Source: Flavobacteriaceae bacterium (GTDB taxonomy: Bacteria; Bacteroidota; Bacteroidia; Flavobacteriales; Flavobacteriaceae). Taken from it: a stretch of DNA of 64,000 nucleotides. Location of the stretch: NCBI GenBank assembly GCA_023262185.1, contig JALRDO010000008.1:1-64000 (forward strand), in the 5' to 3' direction. Positions within the stretch are counted from its first letter, which is position 1. Each line of letters starts with the position of its first letter. The notes beneath the pieces are model-generated. The model saw only the letters and a program-made list of their open reading frames with translations, did no database searches and had not been told where the DNA came from. Positions 12,680 to 23,162 of this stretch are shown piece by piece. Position numbers and translations under genes: made by a program.

Positions 12680-13981
12680 TTATACCTTTCGGTTGTTCAT
12701 GAGTTCTTCTATCTCTTCAGCCTCAATCGGAATAGATTTCATGAGGTTTTTAGGCGCTCCTTGTTCTTGAACCACCACATTGTCCTCTAGGCGCACACCA
12801 AAACCTTCTTCTGGAATATAGATTCCTGGCTCTACGGTAAAAACCATGTTGGCCGTAATTGGGGTCTTGAGCTCCCCGTAGTCGTGGGTATTCAGTCCCA
12901 AATGATGGCATGTTCCGTGCATGAAGTATTTCTTGTACGCAGGTCTGTCTTCAGACTGCCCCTGAACATCTGCCTTGTCTAAGAGGCCTAACTCTAGGAG
13001 TTCTGCCGTCATAATCTTGCCGACCTCTTTATGATGTTCAGCCCATAGAATGCCTGGGCGCAGCAATTCGGTAGCCTGGTTTTTGACGCGCAATACCGCT
13101 TCATAGACTTGGCGCTGTCTTTCGCTGAATTTACCACTGACCGGTATCGTGCGGGTCATATCGCTAGAATAATTGGCGTATTCAGCAGCAACATCCATGA
13201 GCAGCAACTCTCCTGCCTGGCACTGTTTGTTGTTTTCGATGTAATGCAGAATGTTTGCCGCATTGCCAGAGGCAATAATCGGTGTATAAGCAAATCCTTT
13301 AGACCTGTTGCAGACAAACTCATGCAAGTACTCCGCTTCAATCTCATACTCCCAGACGCCTGGCTGAACAAAGCCCAATACGCGCCTAAATCCTTTTTCG
13401 GTGACGCCGCATGCGTGCGCAATAAGCGCTACTTCTTCAGGTTCTTTAACCCCTCTGATTGCGTTTAAGATCGGAAAGCTCTTGGCAGCCGTGTGCGCCG
13501 GATAGTGCTCTTTTACCTTTTTGATAAAACGCTCTTCACGCGTCTCCGTCTCTACCGCTTGCCGGTAATGCTCGTTGGTGTTAAAATATACCGTGTCTGC
13601 CTCACTCATGAGATCGGCAAAAACGCTTTCGAATTGATGAGTCCAATATACCGTCTCTATGCCCGAAACCGCAGTGGCTTGATCTTTGTCAAGTTTGGGC
13701 CCTTCCCATACCGCAATATGCTCATTCGTTTCGCGAACAAACAGAACCTCTCTGTGCTTGGGGTTTACAGCACCCGGAAAAAGCACTAGAATACTCTCTT
13801 CTTGGTCTACACCAGTGAGGTAAAACAAGTCGCGCTGCTGCTCAAACGGAAAAGTGGCATCAGCACCGATAGGATACATGTCGTTTGAATTGAAAACGGC
13901 AAGGCTTTTGCCTTTCATTTGGGCAACAAACTTTGCGCGGTTTTTCTCAAAAAGCGCCTGTGGCAATTGGTGGTATTTCAT
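12680..13981 (-). CDS. pepP: Xaa-Pro aminopeptidase (aminopeptidase P family, M24B)
   Basis: Removes N-terminal residues preceding proline. The 433-residue protein has the N-terminal aminopeptidase P domain (FPFEQQRDLFYLTGVDQEES) and a C-terminal pita-bread domain. The five metal ligands can be placed in MDVAAEYANYSSDMTRTIP (two Asp), FMHGTCHHLGLNTHD (His), FTVEPGIY (Glu) and GVRLEDNVVV (Glu). No signal peptide is visible, so it is cytoplasmic. Its start overlaps the GH16 stop by one base (TAATG), so the two genes are translationally linked although functionally unrelated. Confidence 0.94.
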   Translation of the reverse strand: MKYHQLPQALFEKNRAKFVAQMKGKSLAVFNSNDMYPIGADATFPFEQQRDLFYLTGVDQEESILVLFPGAVNPKHREVLFVRETNEHIAVWEGPKLDKDQATAVSGIETVYWTHQFESVFADLMSEADTVYFNTNEHYRQAVETETREERFIKKVKEHYPAHTAAKSFPILNAIRGVKEPEEVALIAHACGVTEKGFRRVLGFVQPGVWEYEIEAEYLHEFVCNRSKGFAYTPIIASGNAANILHYIENNKQCQAGELLLMDVAAEYANYSSDMTRTIPVSGKFSERQRQVYEAVLRVKNQATELLRPGILWAEHHKEVGKIMTAELLELGLLDKADVQGQSEDRPAYKKYFMHGTCHHLGLNTHDYGELKTPITANMVFTVEPGIYIPEEGFGVRLEDNVVVQEQGAPKNLMKSIPIEAEEIEELMNNRKV

Positions 13982-14865
13982 TAGTCGTTTAGTTGAAAAA
14001 CGCGTACGTAATCGATTTCCATTTGGTCTGCTTCAAAGCTTGCGGGAACATCTCCACCAAGGCTGCCTCCCATGGCGACATTTAATAACAAGTAGTGCGG
14101 ATTGTCAAACGGCACATTAGCGGCATTGTTCATGCGGACCACTAATTTGTCATCGACATAAATATCCATGCGATCGGCGTCCCATATCAAGATGTAGTTG
14201 TGAAAACTACTGGTTGAGGTAGGCGCTGATGTTTTAAGACCATAGGTTCCATAAGCGTTGGTTCCGGTATCGTGCCAGTGAAAGGTGCCCAGGGTCTCGT
14301 TTTTGTTTGACCCCAATTGCTCCATAATGTCCATTTCTCCTGCATATGGCCATCCCACACTTCCGCGCGTGTTGCCGAAATAGTTTCCTTTCTCATCAAT
14401 GTTCGAGCCCAGTGTCCAAATGGCCGGCCAGGTTCCGGCAGAAGAAGGAAGCTTTGCACGCACCTCAATCTTTCCGTATTGGAAATCGTATTTTGAATTC
14501 AATCGTGCAGAGGTATATTCTTTGGTCAATCCTGCATATTCATAGGTCTCGCGCTTTGCTACGATTTTCAAAGTTCCGTCGCTTACGTAGGCATTGTCTT
14601 CTCGGCTCGTGTAATGCTGAAGTTCGTTATTTGCCCACCCGTTATCGGTAATGGGTTCTGTTTGAAAGTGCCATTTTGCTGCGTCTGGTGTGCCTTCATA
14701 GTCAAACTCATCTCCCCAAACCAATTCGTACTCTGGGGTCTTAGGGGCTTCGTTCGCCGAGGTGTCAGGGGTGCTTGTGTCGGCATTAACCGGTTGGTCT
14801 GAAGAAGAGTAAGAGGTCATAGCCCCAATCAAAAGCAGTGTCAATGTTAAAGTTGAAGATTTCAT
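13981..14865 (-). CDS. Glycoside hydrolase family 16 (laminarinase/beta-glucanase type)
   Basis: A 294-residue secreted GH16 enzyme, probably cleaving beta-1,3- or mixed beta-1,3/1,4-glucans such as algal laminarin. A signal-like N-terminus (LTLTLLLIGAMTSYSS) is followed by a Ser/Thr/Asp-rich linker to about residue 45, then the jelly-roll domain beginning YELVWGDEFDYEGTPD. The catalytic motif EMDIME lies near 176-181, with both acidic residues in place, and W-rich substrate strands surround it. A lipoprotein would be expected here, but the lipobox position holds tyrosine rather than cysteine. Exact substrate is not determinable. Confidence 0.92.
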   Translation of the reverse strand: MKSSTLTLTLLLIGAMTSYSSSDQPVNADTSTPDTSANEAPKTPEYELVWGDEFDYEGTPDAAKWHFQTEPITDNGWANNELQHYTSREDNAYVSDGTLKIVAKRETYEYAGLTKEYTSARLNSKYDFQYGKIEVRAKLPSSAGTWPAIWTLGSNIDEKGNYFGNTRGSVGWPYAGEMDIMEQLGSNKNETLGTFHWHDTGTNAYGTYGLKTSAPTSTSSFHNYILIWDADRMDIYVDDKLVVRMNNAANVPFDNPHYLLLNVAMGGSLGGDVPASFEADQMEIDYVRVFQLND

Positions 14866-14923
14866 AGCTATATTTAGTTGTTTTTCAATTCAAATTTCAA
14901 CGTTCTCGTAAAGGTATTATAAA

Positions 14924-17704
14924 ATGATCCGAACTCGAATTCTCTCTGCGCTGCTTTCTATAAGCCTTGGTTTTTCTGCATTTGCTCAACATAAGTTTGA
15001 AGCCATAGACTTCAGCCTTATCGGCCCAAGCGTCATGAGCGGAAGAGTAGTTGACCTCGAAGTAAATCCAGAAGACCCCACAGAATTTTACGTGGCCTAT
15101 GCCTCTGGAGGCTTGTGGTACACTACAGATAACGGCACTTCGTTTACACCCATTTTCGACAACACACCAACTCAAAATCTCGGTGACATCGCGATGCATT
15201 GGCCCAGCAGAACGCTTTATGTCGGAACAGGAGAAAACAATTCGTCTCGCTCTTCATACGCGGGAATTGGTCTTTTCAAAACCACAGACAATGGTGATTC
15301 ATGGACTCATATTGGCCTAAAAGACAGTCATCATGTTGGTCGCATTGTGGTAGATCCTTCTAATCCTGATCACGTGGTGGTTGGGGTAATCGGACACCTT
15401 TACACTCCCAATCAAGAGCGCGGCGTGTTTCGCTCAACAGACGGCGGAGCTACTTGGAACAAAACCCTCTTTATAAACGAAAACACAGGTATTATTGATC
15501 TTGCACAAGATCCGTCAGACTTCAATACGCTATATGCGGCAGCCTGGGAGCGCGAGCGCAAGGCATGGAATTTTAACGGAAGCGGAGTTGGATCGGGAAT
15601 CTATAAAAGCTCAGACGCAGGACAAACATGGGTCAAAATCAGCACTCCAGATAGCGGATTTCCGCAGGGAGAAGGCGTGGGTCGCATTGGATTAAGCGTT
15701 TTTGATTCGAAAACACTTTATGCGGTGCTCGACAATCAGGCCAGACGCCCGAACGAACCCAAAAAAGCCAACGAAGGTTTGGTTAAAGACGACTTTAAAA
15801 GCATGAGCAACGAGGCACTACTCGCCCTTGACAACAAAAAACTCAATGACTTTTTAAAGACGAATGGCTTTCAAGAAAAATACCGTGCTGAAAACGTAAA
15901 ACAATTGGTGCGTGATGGTGTGGTCGTTCCTAAAGATTTGGCTACCTACCTCGAAGACGCCAACGCGATGCTGTTTGACACTCCGGTAATCGGTGCTGAG
16001 GTTTACCGCAGTGACGATGGTGGAGAAAGCTGGACGAGAACACACGAAGAATTTATAGACGGTCTGTTTTACAGTTACGGTTATTACTTTTCCCAGGTGC
16101 GCGTCGATCCTAGCGACAAAGACAACATTTATCTCGCAGGGGTGCCTCTGATTCAATCAAAAGATGGCGGAAAAACGTTCGCCAACATTGACAAAGGAAA
16201 CGTACACGCAGACCACCACGCATTATGGATTAACCCTAACCGTCCAGGACATTTAGTCAACGGAAACGACGGCGGCATCAACATCACCTATGACGATGGT
16301 GCGCATTGGACCAAAAACAACAGTCCGTCCGTTGGACAATTTTATGCGATTCAAGTAGACAACCAAAATCCCTACAACGTCTATGGGGGCCTTCAAGACA
16401 ATGGGGTGTGGAAGGCTGTTCACACTACTAGAGACAACACAGATTGGTTAGCATCAGGACTCAATCCTTGGCAGGAGCTGATTGGCGGTGATGGTATGCA
16501 AGTAGAGGTAGACCCTCGAGGAGCTTCGAAGGTGTTCACCGGATATCAATTCGGAAACTATTTTAGAATCGATCAAGCGGGCAAGCTCACGTATATCACC
16601 CCTAAGCACACCTTAGGAGAGGCGCCTTATCGCTTCAATTGGCAAACCCCGATTTTGTTGTCAAAACACCATCCGGACGTCTTGTATATGGGAAGCAATA
16701 AACTGCACCGCTCACTCAATCAAGGCGACGATTGGGAGACGCTCTCAGACGAGCTCACCCAAGGCGGCAAAAAAGGAAATGTGGCCTACGGCACACTCAC
16801 CACGCTCAGCGAGTCTAGCTCTCAATTCGGCATGCTCTACACGGGTAGCGATGACGGTCTTATACACCTAACTCAAGACGGGGGTCACAGCTTTAAGCGT
16901 ATATCAGATGCCCTTCCGCAAAACCTTTGGGTCAGTCGTGTGGCTGCTTCAACCCACAAGAAGGCGCGCGTGTACGCTACGCTCAATGCATATAGAAACG
17001 ACGACTTTACGCCTCATGTATACGTCAGCGAAAACCATGGTGAAACCTGGAAAAACATTAGTGCTAACCTCCCGCAGTCTCCGGTGAACGTCATCGTAGA
17101 AGATCTGGTGAACGAGAACCTTCTTTTTGTGGGATTAGACAACGGACTTTACGTAAGTCTCGATCGTGGAGATTCGTGGAGTTTGCTCGATCAAGGCCTT
17201 GTGCCCGTGGCGGTTCATGACCTCAAAATTCAAGCAGAAGCTTCACATCTAGTTGCCGGAACACACGGTCGAAGCATTTATGTGGCCGACATTTCGGCCC
17301 TCCAAAAGGCGACCCCCAACATACTAGCTCAGTCCCTTCATATGTTCGAAGTTCAGCCTGTCAAAAGATCAAACCGATGGGGAAGTGCACGCTCTTTGTT
17401 CGCTGAAGCCTACACCCCTAGCTTGTCAATAACCTTCTACAGCGACACAGACAAGAATGCCACACTAAGTGTTAGCAATGAAAAAAGTGAGTTGTACAGC
17501 GTCGTGCTTGAGGCCAAAAAGGGCTTCAATAGTGTTTCTTATCCGCTAGAACTTCAAGCCTCAAAATTTTCGCGCCTTTCTAAAAAAGACAGGTCGTTGT
17601 TCACTAAGGCGGCAAACGGCTCTTATTACCTCCCTAAAGGCAGTTATAGCTTGTCTTTAATCTCGTCTGATGGCAAAAGCACTCAGGTCTTGAAGGTAGA
17701 GTAA
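14924..17704 (+). CDS. Secreted VPS10/sortilin-like BNR-repeat beta-propeller protein
   Basis: A 926-residue secreted protein with a signal peptide (LSALLSISLGFSAFAQ). Many BNR/Asp-box repeats are visible: STDGGATWNKT, SSDAGQTWVKI, SDDGGESWTRT, SKDGGKTFANI, YDDGAHWTKN, TQDGGHSFKRI, SENHGETWKNI, SLDRGDSWSLL. These form one or two large propellers. A charged insert at about residues 285-345 interrupts the pattern. The last 120 residues look like a beta-sandwich. Similar proteins are common in Bacteroidota and are annotated as glycosyl hydrolases or sortilin-like, but no catalytic function can be claimed. It stands alone between GH16 and sdhC. Confidence 0.85.
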   Translation: MIRTRILSALLSISLGFSAFAQHKFEAIDFSLIGPSVMSGRVVDLEVNPEDPTEFYVAYASGGLWYTTDNGTSFTPIFDNTPTQNLGDIAMHWPSRTLYVGTGENNSSRSSYAGIGLFKTTDNGDSWTHIGLKDSHHVGRIVVDPSNPDHVVVGVIGHLYTPNQERGVFRSTDGGATWNKTLFINENTGIIDLAQDPSDFNTLYAAAWERERKAWNFNGSGVGSGIYKSSDAGQTWVKISTPDSGFPQGEGVGRIGLSVFDSKTLYAVLDNQARRPNEPKKANEGLVKDDFKSMSNEALLALDNKKLNDFLKTNGFQEKYRAENVKQLVRDGVVVPKDLATYLEDANAMLFDTPVIGAEVYRSDDGGESWTRTHEEFIDGLFYSYGYYFSQVRVDPSDKDNIYLAGVPLIQSKDGGKTFANIDKGNVHADHHALWINPNRPGHLVNGNDGGINITYDDGAHWTKNNSPSVGQFYAIQVDNQNPYNVYGGLQDNGVWKAVHTTRDNTDWLASGLNPWQELIGGDGMQVEVDPRGASKVFTGYQFGNYFRIDQAGKLTYITPKHTLGEAPYRFNWQTPILLSKHHPDVLYMGSNKLHRSLNQGDDWETLSDELTQGGKKGNVAYGTLTTLSESSSQFGMLYTGSDDGLIHLTQDGGHSFKRISDALPQNLWVSRVAASTHKKARVYATLNAYRNDDFTPHVYVSENHGETWKNISANLPQSPVNVIVEDLVNENLLFVGLDNGLYVSLDRGDSWSLLDQGLVPVAVHDLKIQAEASHLVAGTHGRSIYVADISALQKATPNILAQSLHMFEVQPVKRSNRWGSARSLFAEAYTPSLSITFYSDTDKNATLSVSNEKSELYSVVLEAKKGFNSVSYPLELQASKFSRLSKKDRSLFTKAANGSYYLPKGSYSLSLISSDGKSTQVLKVE

Positions 17705-17754
17705 TCAAGAATTGATTTAAATAAGGAAGCCTTGTTTTATTGAACCGCTCTTCT

Positions 17755-17785
17755 TTGCAGAATAAGCGTTCGAGGCTTAATTTTG
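17755..17785 (+). promoter_or_regulatory. Promoter of sdhCAB
   Basis: A TTG (17755-17757) and TAATTTTG (17778-17785) separated by 20 bases fit the Bacteroidota -33/-7 arrangement. The -7 box ends 34 bases before the sdhC ATG. This is one of the few promoters here with both elements. Confidence 0.65.
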
Positions 17786-17819
17786 TGCCGTTAAATCACT
17801 ATAGGCAAACAACATTCAC

Positions 17820-18479
17820 ATGTTTAGTTCTTCGCTGTTGCGTAAGTTGGTTATGGCCCTGTCAGGGCTGTTCCTTATCTCTTTTTTGGCGCTTCACCTC
17901 GCCATCAATTTAGCCTCAGTTTTTTCGGTTGAGTTGTACAACGAGTGGTCACACTTCATGGGGTACAACAAAATCGTACAGCTCTTGCTTCAGCCCATAC
18001 TCGTCGCTGGTGTTGTCGTTCACTTCGTGATGGGCTTTGTGCTTGAAATCCAAAACCGCAAGGCAAGAGGCGCTCAAGGTTACGCGGTCAAAGGCGGAGG
18101 CACCAACAGCAGTTGGTTGTCTAGAAACATGATCCTTTCAGGGGCGGTAGTTTTAGCGTTCATTGGGCTGCACATGTATGACTTCTGGTTGCACGAAATG
18201 ACCTACAAATATGTAGAGCAGTTACCTGTAGACACTGAGCGCTACCACGAATTTACCGTTGCAAAATTCAGTACTATAGCAAGAACGGCCATATACAGCT
18301 TGTCTTTCGTTTTACTCGCCATGCACCTCTATCACGGTTTTGCCTCTTCAATGCAAACCATCGGATTAGACAACAAATACGGTAAAGCTATCCAGGCCTT
18401 TGCAAAGGTGTTTGCCATTGCGGTTCCGGCCGGCTTTATCTTCATCGCATTATACCACCATTTTAATCCTCTTCAATAA
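17820..18479 (+). CDS. sdhC: Succinate dehydrogenase cytochrome b subunit
   Basis: The single membrane anchor of the B-type succinate:menaquinone complex. The 219-residue protein has five hydrophobic segments, with heme-ligand histidines in [34 protein letters not shown] and LAMHLYHGF. The N-terminus [19 protein letters not shown] is typical for Bacteroidota. sdhA starts one base after its stop. The complex takes electrons from succinate to menaquinone in the inner membrane. Confidence 0.96.
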   Translation: MFSSSLLRKLVMALSGLFLISFLALHLAINLASVFSVELYNEWSHFMGYNKIVQLLLQPILVAGVVVHFVMGFVLEIQNRKARGAQGYAVKGGGTNSSWLSRNMILSGAVVLAFIGLHMYDFWLHEMTYKYVEQLPVDTERYHEFTVAKFSTIARTAIYSLSFVLLAMHLYHGFASSMQTIGLDNKYGKAIQAFAKVFAIAVPAGFIFIALYHHFNPLQ

Positions 18480-18480
18480 T

Positions 18481-20484
18481 ATGGCTTTACTCGATTCGAA
18501 AGTTCCTCAGGGCCCATTAGCCGAGAAGTGGAGCAAACACAAAAATGACATTCGCCTGGTCAATCCGGCAAACAAAAGAAACATTGACGTTATCGTGGTA
18601 GGAACCGGACTCGCCGGGGCCTCTGCATCAGCCACACTAGCAGAGCTTGGATACAACGTCAAGACGTTTTGCTACCAAGACTCGCCTCGTCGTGCGCACT
18701 CAATTGCAGCTCAGGGGGGAGTAAACGCCGCGAAAAACTATCAGGGTGATGGAGACTCGGTTTACCGACTGTTCTACGACACCATTAAAGGAGGAGACTA
18801 CCGCTCAAGAGAGGCCAACGTTCATCGTTTGGCTGAGGTGTCGACAAGCATTATTGACCAATGTGTAGCCCAAGGTGTTCCATTCGCTCGTGAATACGGA
18901 GGACTTTTAGATAACCGCTCTTTCGGGGGGGTTCAGGTGTCGCGCACCTTTTATGCCAAAGGACAAACCGGTCAGCAGCTTTTGTTAGGGGCCTACTCGG
19001 CAATGAACCGTCAGATTCAGCGTGGAAAAATCAAGTCGTACACACGTCACGAAATGATGGACCTCGTCTTGGTTGACGGAAAAGCAAGAGGAATTATCGC
19101 GCGCAACCTGGTAACCGGGGAGATCGAAAGACACGGCGCACACGCGGTGGTTCTTGCCACAGGCGGATACGGAAACGTGTTTTTCTTATCAACTTACTGT
19201 ATGGGGGCAAATGTAATGGCGGCTTGGAGAGCGCACCGAAGAGGGGCGCTGTTTGCTAATCCGTGCTTTACCCAAATTCACCCTACGTGTATTCCGGTGT
19301 CTGGAGACCATCAATCAAAACTCACCCTTATGTCAGAGTCGCTCAGAAACGACGGTCGTATTTGGGTGCCTAAGAAACTAGAGGATGCTCAAGCGATTCG
19401 TGAAGGCAAATTGAAGCCAACTCAAATTGCAGAAGAAGACCGCGATTACTATCTAGAGCGTCGTTATCCTGCATTCGGCAACCTTGTGCCGCGCGACGTC
19501 GCCTCGAGAGCAGCAAAAGAACGCTGCGATGCCGGTTATGGGGTGAACAAAACAGGAGAGGCCGTTTACCTTGATTTCGACTCGGCCATCATGCGTTACG
19601 GCCGTGAGAAAGCTAATACCATGGGGCTCAAAGATGCCGACGACAAAACGGTTCGAGATCTTGGAGAGAAAATCGTAGAGGCCAAATACGGAAACCTCTT
19701 TCAGATGTACGAGAAAATCGTAGATGAAAACCCCTACAAGACTCCAATGAAGATCTACCCAGCCGTTCACTATGCGATGGGGGGGCTTTGGGTAGATTAC
19801 AACCTGATGACTACTATTCCCGGTTGCTATGCAGCAGGAGAAGCCAACTTTAGCGATCACGGAGCCAACCGTCTTGGAGCTTCTGCGCTTATGCAAGGTC
19901 TTGCAGATGGTTATTTCGTGTTGCCTTACACCATAGGTGACTACCTAGCCAATGACATTCAAACCGGCGCGATCGACACCAACAGTGTCGCCTTTGACGA
20001 GGCTGAGAAGGCCGTCAAAGAAAAGCTAGAGCGTCTCATGAAGGGCTCTGGGCAGCACTCGGTAGACTACTACCACAAGAAGCTCGGAAAGATCATGTGG
20101 AACAAATGCGGTATGTCGCGTAACGCCAAAGAACTACAAGAAGCCATCGAAGAAATCGCCGCATTGCGCAAAGACTTCTATGAGAATGTTCGCGTAACGG
20201 GTTATGCCGATAGCAAGAATCAAGAGCTAGAGAAGGCCGGACGCGTTGCCGACTTCTTAGAGCTAGGAGAGCTTTTTGCGCTCGACGCTTTCAATCGAAA
20301 CGAATCTTGCGGTGGTCACTTTAGAGAAGAGTACCAAACCGAAGACGGAGAGGCGCTTAGAGACGACGAAAACTACCGATACGTGGCTGCCTGGGAATAC
20401 AAAGGTGAGCCAAAAGATGCCGTTCTTCACAAAGAAGAGTTGGTGTACGAAAACATTGAACTGAAAACAAGATCTTACAAATAA
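18481..20484 (+). CDS. sdhA: Succinate dehydrogenase flavoprotein subunit
   Basis: The catalytic subunit, 667 residues. Visible are the FAD dinucleotide motif [20 protein letters not shown], the covalent FAD site in [21 protein letters not shown] and the active-site region [13 protein letters not shown], and [21 protein letters not shown]. The C-terminal helical domain ends [11 protein letters not shown]. The frame extends upstream to 18400 within sdhC, but the ATG at 18481, one base after the sdhC stop, gives the normal N-terminus. sdhB follows after 4 bases. Confidence 0.98.
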   Translation: MALLDSKVPQGPLAEKWSKHKNDIRLVNPANKRNIDVIVVGTGLAGASASATLAELGYNVKTFCYQDSPRRAHSIAAQGGVNAAKNYQGDGDSVYRLFYDTIKGGDYRSREANVHRLAEVSTSIIDQCVAQGVPFAREYGGLLDNRSFGGVQVSRTFYAKGQTGQQLLLGAYSAMNRQIQRGKIKSYTRHEMMDLVLVDGKARGIIARNLVTGEIERHGAHAVVLATGGYGNVFFLSTYCMGANVMAAWRAHRRGALFANPCFTQIHPTCIPVSGDHQSKLTLMSESLRNDGRIWVPKKLEDAQAIREGKLKPTQIAEEDRDYYLERRYPAFGNLVPRDVASRAAKERCDAGYGVNKTGEAVYLDFDSAIMRYGREKANTMGLKDADDKTVRDLGEKIVEAKYGNLFQMYEKIVDENPYKTPMKIYPAVHYAMGGLWVDYNLMTTIPGCYAAGEANFSDHGANRLGASALMQGLADGYFVLPYTIGDYLANDIQTGAIDTNSVAFDEAEKAVKEKLERLMKGSGQHSVDYYHKKLGKIMWNKCGMSRNAKELQEAIEEIAALRKDFYENVRVTGYADSKNQELEKAGRVADFLELGELFALDAFNRNESCGGHFREEYQTEDGEALRDDENYRYVAAWEYKGEPKDAVLHKEELVYENIELKTRSYK

Positions 20485-20488
20485 GGCT

Positions 20489-21235
20489 ATGAAAATTCAT
20501 CTTAAAGTTTGGCGCCAAAAGGACGCGAATTCTAGAGGACATTTTGAGTCGTATGACCTTGACCACATCGAGGCCGACATGTCTTTTTTAGAGATGCTAG
20601 ACGTCCTCAACGAGTCTCTGATCAATCAAGGAAAAGAGCCTGTTGAATTTGACCACGATTGTAGAGAAGGTATCTGCGGAACGTGTTCTATGGTTATTAA
20701 CGGTAAACCTCATGGCCCACAAAAGCGCACGACTACCTGCCAGCTGCACATGAGAAGTTTCAAGGACGGAGACAGCATTACTATCGAGCCGTTTAGAGCG
20801 CAAGCCTTTCCTGTGATTAAAGACCTTATTGTCGATCGCTCTGCCTTTGACCGCATTCAGCAAGCAGGGGGATACATTTCGGTAAACACTTCGGGTCGTC
20901 CGGTAGATGCAAACGCTATCCCTATTGAAAAAGAGTATGCAGACGCCTCTTTCAATGCAGCGACCTGTATCGGGTGCGGTGCTTGTGTGGCGGCGTGTAA
21001 GAACGCGAGCGCTATGCTCTTTACTTCTGCGAAGGTGTCGCAGTACGCGCTCCTTCCTCAAGGAAGAGTCGAGGCTACAACACGTGTCTTGAACATGGTA
21101 AAACAAATGGACTCGGAAGGTTTTGGTAACTGTACCAATACCGGAGCCTGTGAGGTAGAGTGTCCTAAAGGCATTTCTCTTGAGAACATAGCGAGAATGA
21201 ATCGCGAATACTTAGGTGCAGTAGCAAAAGGATAA
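20489..21235 (+). CDS. sdhB: Succinate dehydrogenase iron-sulfur subunit
   Basis: Carries electrons from the flavin to the membrane anchor through three clusters. In 248 residues the ligands are clear: [13 protein letters not shown] plus a later Cys for [2Fe-2S], [15 protein letters not shown] for [4Fe-4S], and [15 protein letters not shown] for [3Fe-4S] and the last ligand. The operon order sdhC-sdhA-sdhB is standard for the phylum. A strong terminator follows. Confidence 0.98.
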   Translation: MKIHLKVWRQKDANSRGHFESYDLDHIEADMSFLEMLDVLNESLINQGKEPVEFDHDCREGICGTCSMVINGKPHGPQKRTTTCQLHMRSFKDGDSITIEPFRAQAFPVIKDLIVDRSAFDRIQQAGGYISVNTSGRPVDANAIPIEKEYADASFNAATCIGCGACVAACKNASAMLFTSAKVSQYALLPQGRVEATTRVLNMVKQMDSEGFGNCTNTGACEVECPKGISLENIARMNREYLGAVAKG

Positions 21236-21254
21236 CTAAACCCCTTTTCTTCAT

Positions 21255-21284
21255 AAAAAAAGCCCGGAAACACCGGGCTTTTTT
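21255..21284. terminator. Bidirectional rho-independent terminator between sdhB and accC
   Basis: A perfect hairpin, GCCCGG-AAACA-CCGGGC (21262-21278), with A-run on the left and T-run on the right, so the stem extends through A/T pairs. It works on both strands and separates the convergent sdhCAB and acc operons. The last part touches the accC end at 21287. Confidence 0.92.
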
Positions 21285-21286
21285 AG

Positions 21287-22636
21287 TTAGTTCTCAATGG
21301 GTTTCATCTTAAAACCTTCCATAAACTTAGTGGTGTAGTTCCCTGAGATATAATCAGGATGGTCCATTAGTTGACGGTGGAAAGGAATTGTGGTTTGAAC
21401 CCCCTCAATGACAAACTCGTCTAATGCGCGTTTCATCTTGTTAATCGCCTCTTCTCTTGTACGCGCCGTAGTGATCAGCTTGGCAATCATCGAATCGTAA
21501 TTCGGCGGAATCACATACCCGCTATACACATGTGTATCAAGACGCACTCCGTGACCTCCTGGCATATGTAAGGTCGTAATCCGGCCTGGTGATGGTCTGA
21601 AACCATTGTATGGATCTTCGGCATTGATTCTACATTCTATTGAGTGCAACTTTGGCTCGTAATTATTTCCTGAGATTTTCTCTCCAGCCGCAACCAAAAT
21701 CTGCTCTCTAATCAAATCAAAATCAATGACTTCTTCTGTAATCGGATGCTCTACCTGAATTCTGGTATTCATCTCCATAAAGTAGAAGTTAGCGTCTTTA
21801 TCTACAAGAAACTCAACCGTTCCTGCGCCTTCGTATCCAATGAATTCGGCGGCCTTAATAGCGGCTTCTCCCATCTTCTTGCGAAGCTTAGCAGTCATAA
21901 ACGGCGAAGGCGTTTCTTCGGTTAGTTTTTGGTGGCGACGTTGCACAGAGCAGTCACGTTCAGACAAGTGACAGGCACGGCCATACTGGTCGCCTACCAC
22001 CTGTATTTCGATGTGACGAGGTTCAAGGATAAGCTTTTCCATGTACATTCCGCCGTTACCGAAAGAGGCGGTGGCCTCTTGTACCGCTCCAGCAAATTGT
22101 GCCTCCATCTCTTCTTCCTTGAAGATGGCGCGCATTCCTTTACCTCCACCTCCTGCAGTAGCCTTAATCATGACCGGATAGCCCATTTTCTTAGCTACCT
22201 TTTTGGCGTCGGCTAAATCTTTCAATAGTCCGTCTGAACCAGGAACTGTAGGAACCCCAGCTTCGATCATGGTTCTCTTGGCGCTTGCCTTGTCTCCCAT
22301 GCGCTCAATGTGCTCTGGAGATGCGCCTATAAACTTAATGCCGTGCTCTGCACAGATTTTTGAAAACTTGGCGTTTTCTGACAAGAATCCGTAACCTGGA
22401 TGAATAGCATCCGCATTCGTTATCTCAGCAGCTGCAATGATGTTAGGAATCTTGAGGTACGATTCCCTACTCGGAGCTGGGCCTATACAGACAGCTTCGT
22501 CGGCAAAGCGCACATGCAGACTTTCTTCGTCGGCCTTCGAATACACGGCGACAGTCTTAATGCCCATCTCTTTGCAGGTTCGAATGACACGAAGCGCAAT
22601 TTCTCCGCGGTTAGCGATGAGTATCTTTTTGAACAT
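21287..22636 (-). CDS. accC: Acetyl-CoA carboxylase, biotin carboxylase subunit
   Basis: ATP-dependent carboxylation of biotin on AccB, the first half-reaction of malonyl-CoA formation. The 449-residue protein shows [34 protein letters not shown], the glycine-rich ATP loop [32 protein letters not shown] and [16 protein letters not shown]. It is the last gene of the minus-strand set and lies 10 bases after accB. Confidence 0.97.
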   Translation of the reverse strand: MFKKILIANRGEIALRVIRTCKEMGIKTVAVYSKADEESLHVRFADEAVCIGPAPSRESYLKIPNIIAAAEITNADAIHPGYGFLSENAKFSKICAEHGIKFIGASPEHIERMGDKASAKRTMIEAGVPTVPGSDGLLKDLADAKKVAKKMGYPVMIKATAGGGGKGMRAIFKEEEMEAQFAGAVQEATASFGNGGMYMEKLILEPRHIEIQVVGDQYGRACHLSERDCSVQRRHQKLTEETPSPFMTAKLRKKMGEAAIKAAEFIGYEGAGTVEFLVDKDANFYFMEMNTRIQVEHPITEEVIDFDLIREQILVAAGEKISGNNYEPKLHSIECRINAEDPYNGFRPSPGRITTLHMPGGHGVRLDTHVYSGYVIPPNYDSMIAKLITTARTREEAINKMKRALDEFVIEGVQTTIPFHRQLMDHPDYISGNYTTKFMEGFKMKPIEN

Positions 22637-22646
22637 ACCGAAGGGT

Positions 22647-23150
22647 TTAAGAAGGATCTACCAAGAAGAGCGGCTGATCGAATTCAACAGGACTAGAATC
22701 TTCAACTAAGACCTTTACAATCTTACCTGAAACTTCTGATTCAATATCGTTGAAAAGCTTCATCGCCTCAATGACACAGAGGGTGTCTCCTGTGCTCACC
22801 TGAGAACCAACCTCAACAAAATTCGGTTTGTCTGGAGCGGGTTTTCTATAGAAGGTACCAATGATAGGAGATTTAATAACCGTGTACTTGCTCTCGTCTT
22901 TTTCAGCAGCGGGAGCTTCGGCTGCAGGCGCTGCAGGTGCAGCGGCTTGAGCCGGTTGGGCTGCCACAGGCGAAGTCATTACTGTATGACCTGCTACAGG
23001 CATCTGATGCAATACCGCTCCCTCAGAAGAGGCGGTGCTTTCAGGAGTGGTTTTAATGGTGATTTTAACATCCTCCATTTCAAGGCTAACTTCGCTAGCC
23101 CCGGACTTTGCAACGAATCGTATGAGACTCTGAATTTCTTTAATGTCCAT
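22647..23150 (-). CDS. accB: Acetyl-CoA carboxylase, biotin carboxyl carrier protein
   Basis: Carries biotin between biotin carboxylase and carboxyltransferase. The 167-residue protein has an N-terminal helical part ([16 protein letters not shown]), a flexible Ala/Pro-rich linker at about residues 60-82, and a C-terminal biotinyl domain with the lysine in [12 protein letters not shown] near residue 130. It lies 12 bases after fabH and just before accC; the carboxyltransferase genes are not in the window. Confidence 0.96.
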   Translation of the reverse strand: MDIKEIQSLIRFVAKSGASEVSLEMEDVKITIKTTPESTASSEGAVLHQMPVAGHTVMTSPVAAQPAQAAAPAAPAAEAPAAEKDESKYTVIKSPIIGTFYRKPAPDKPNFVEVGSQVSTGDTLCVIEAMKLFNDIESEVSGKIVKVLVEDSSPVEFDQPLFLVDPS

Positions 23151-23162
23151 TTATGTGTTGTT

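Noticed and set aside
12667-12680. ATACCG-AA-CGGTAT hairpin as terminator between thiL and pepP
   Set aside because: The stem is only 6 bp with a 2-base loop and there is no T run.
18400-18480. N-terminal extension of SdhA overlapping sdhC
   Set aside because: The extra residues do not resemble SdhA and are an out-of-frame reading of sdhC; the ATG at 18481 is standard.
20597-21106. 169-codon open frame opposite sdhB
   Set aside because: It is a shadow of the conserved sdhB coding sequence, with no recognisable domain.
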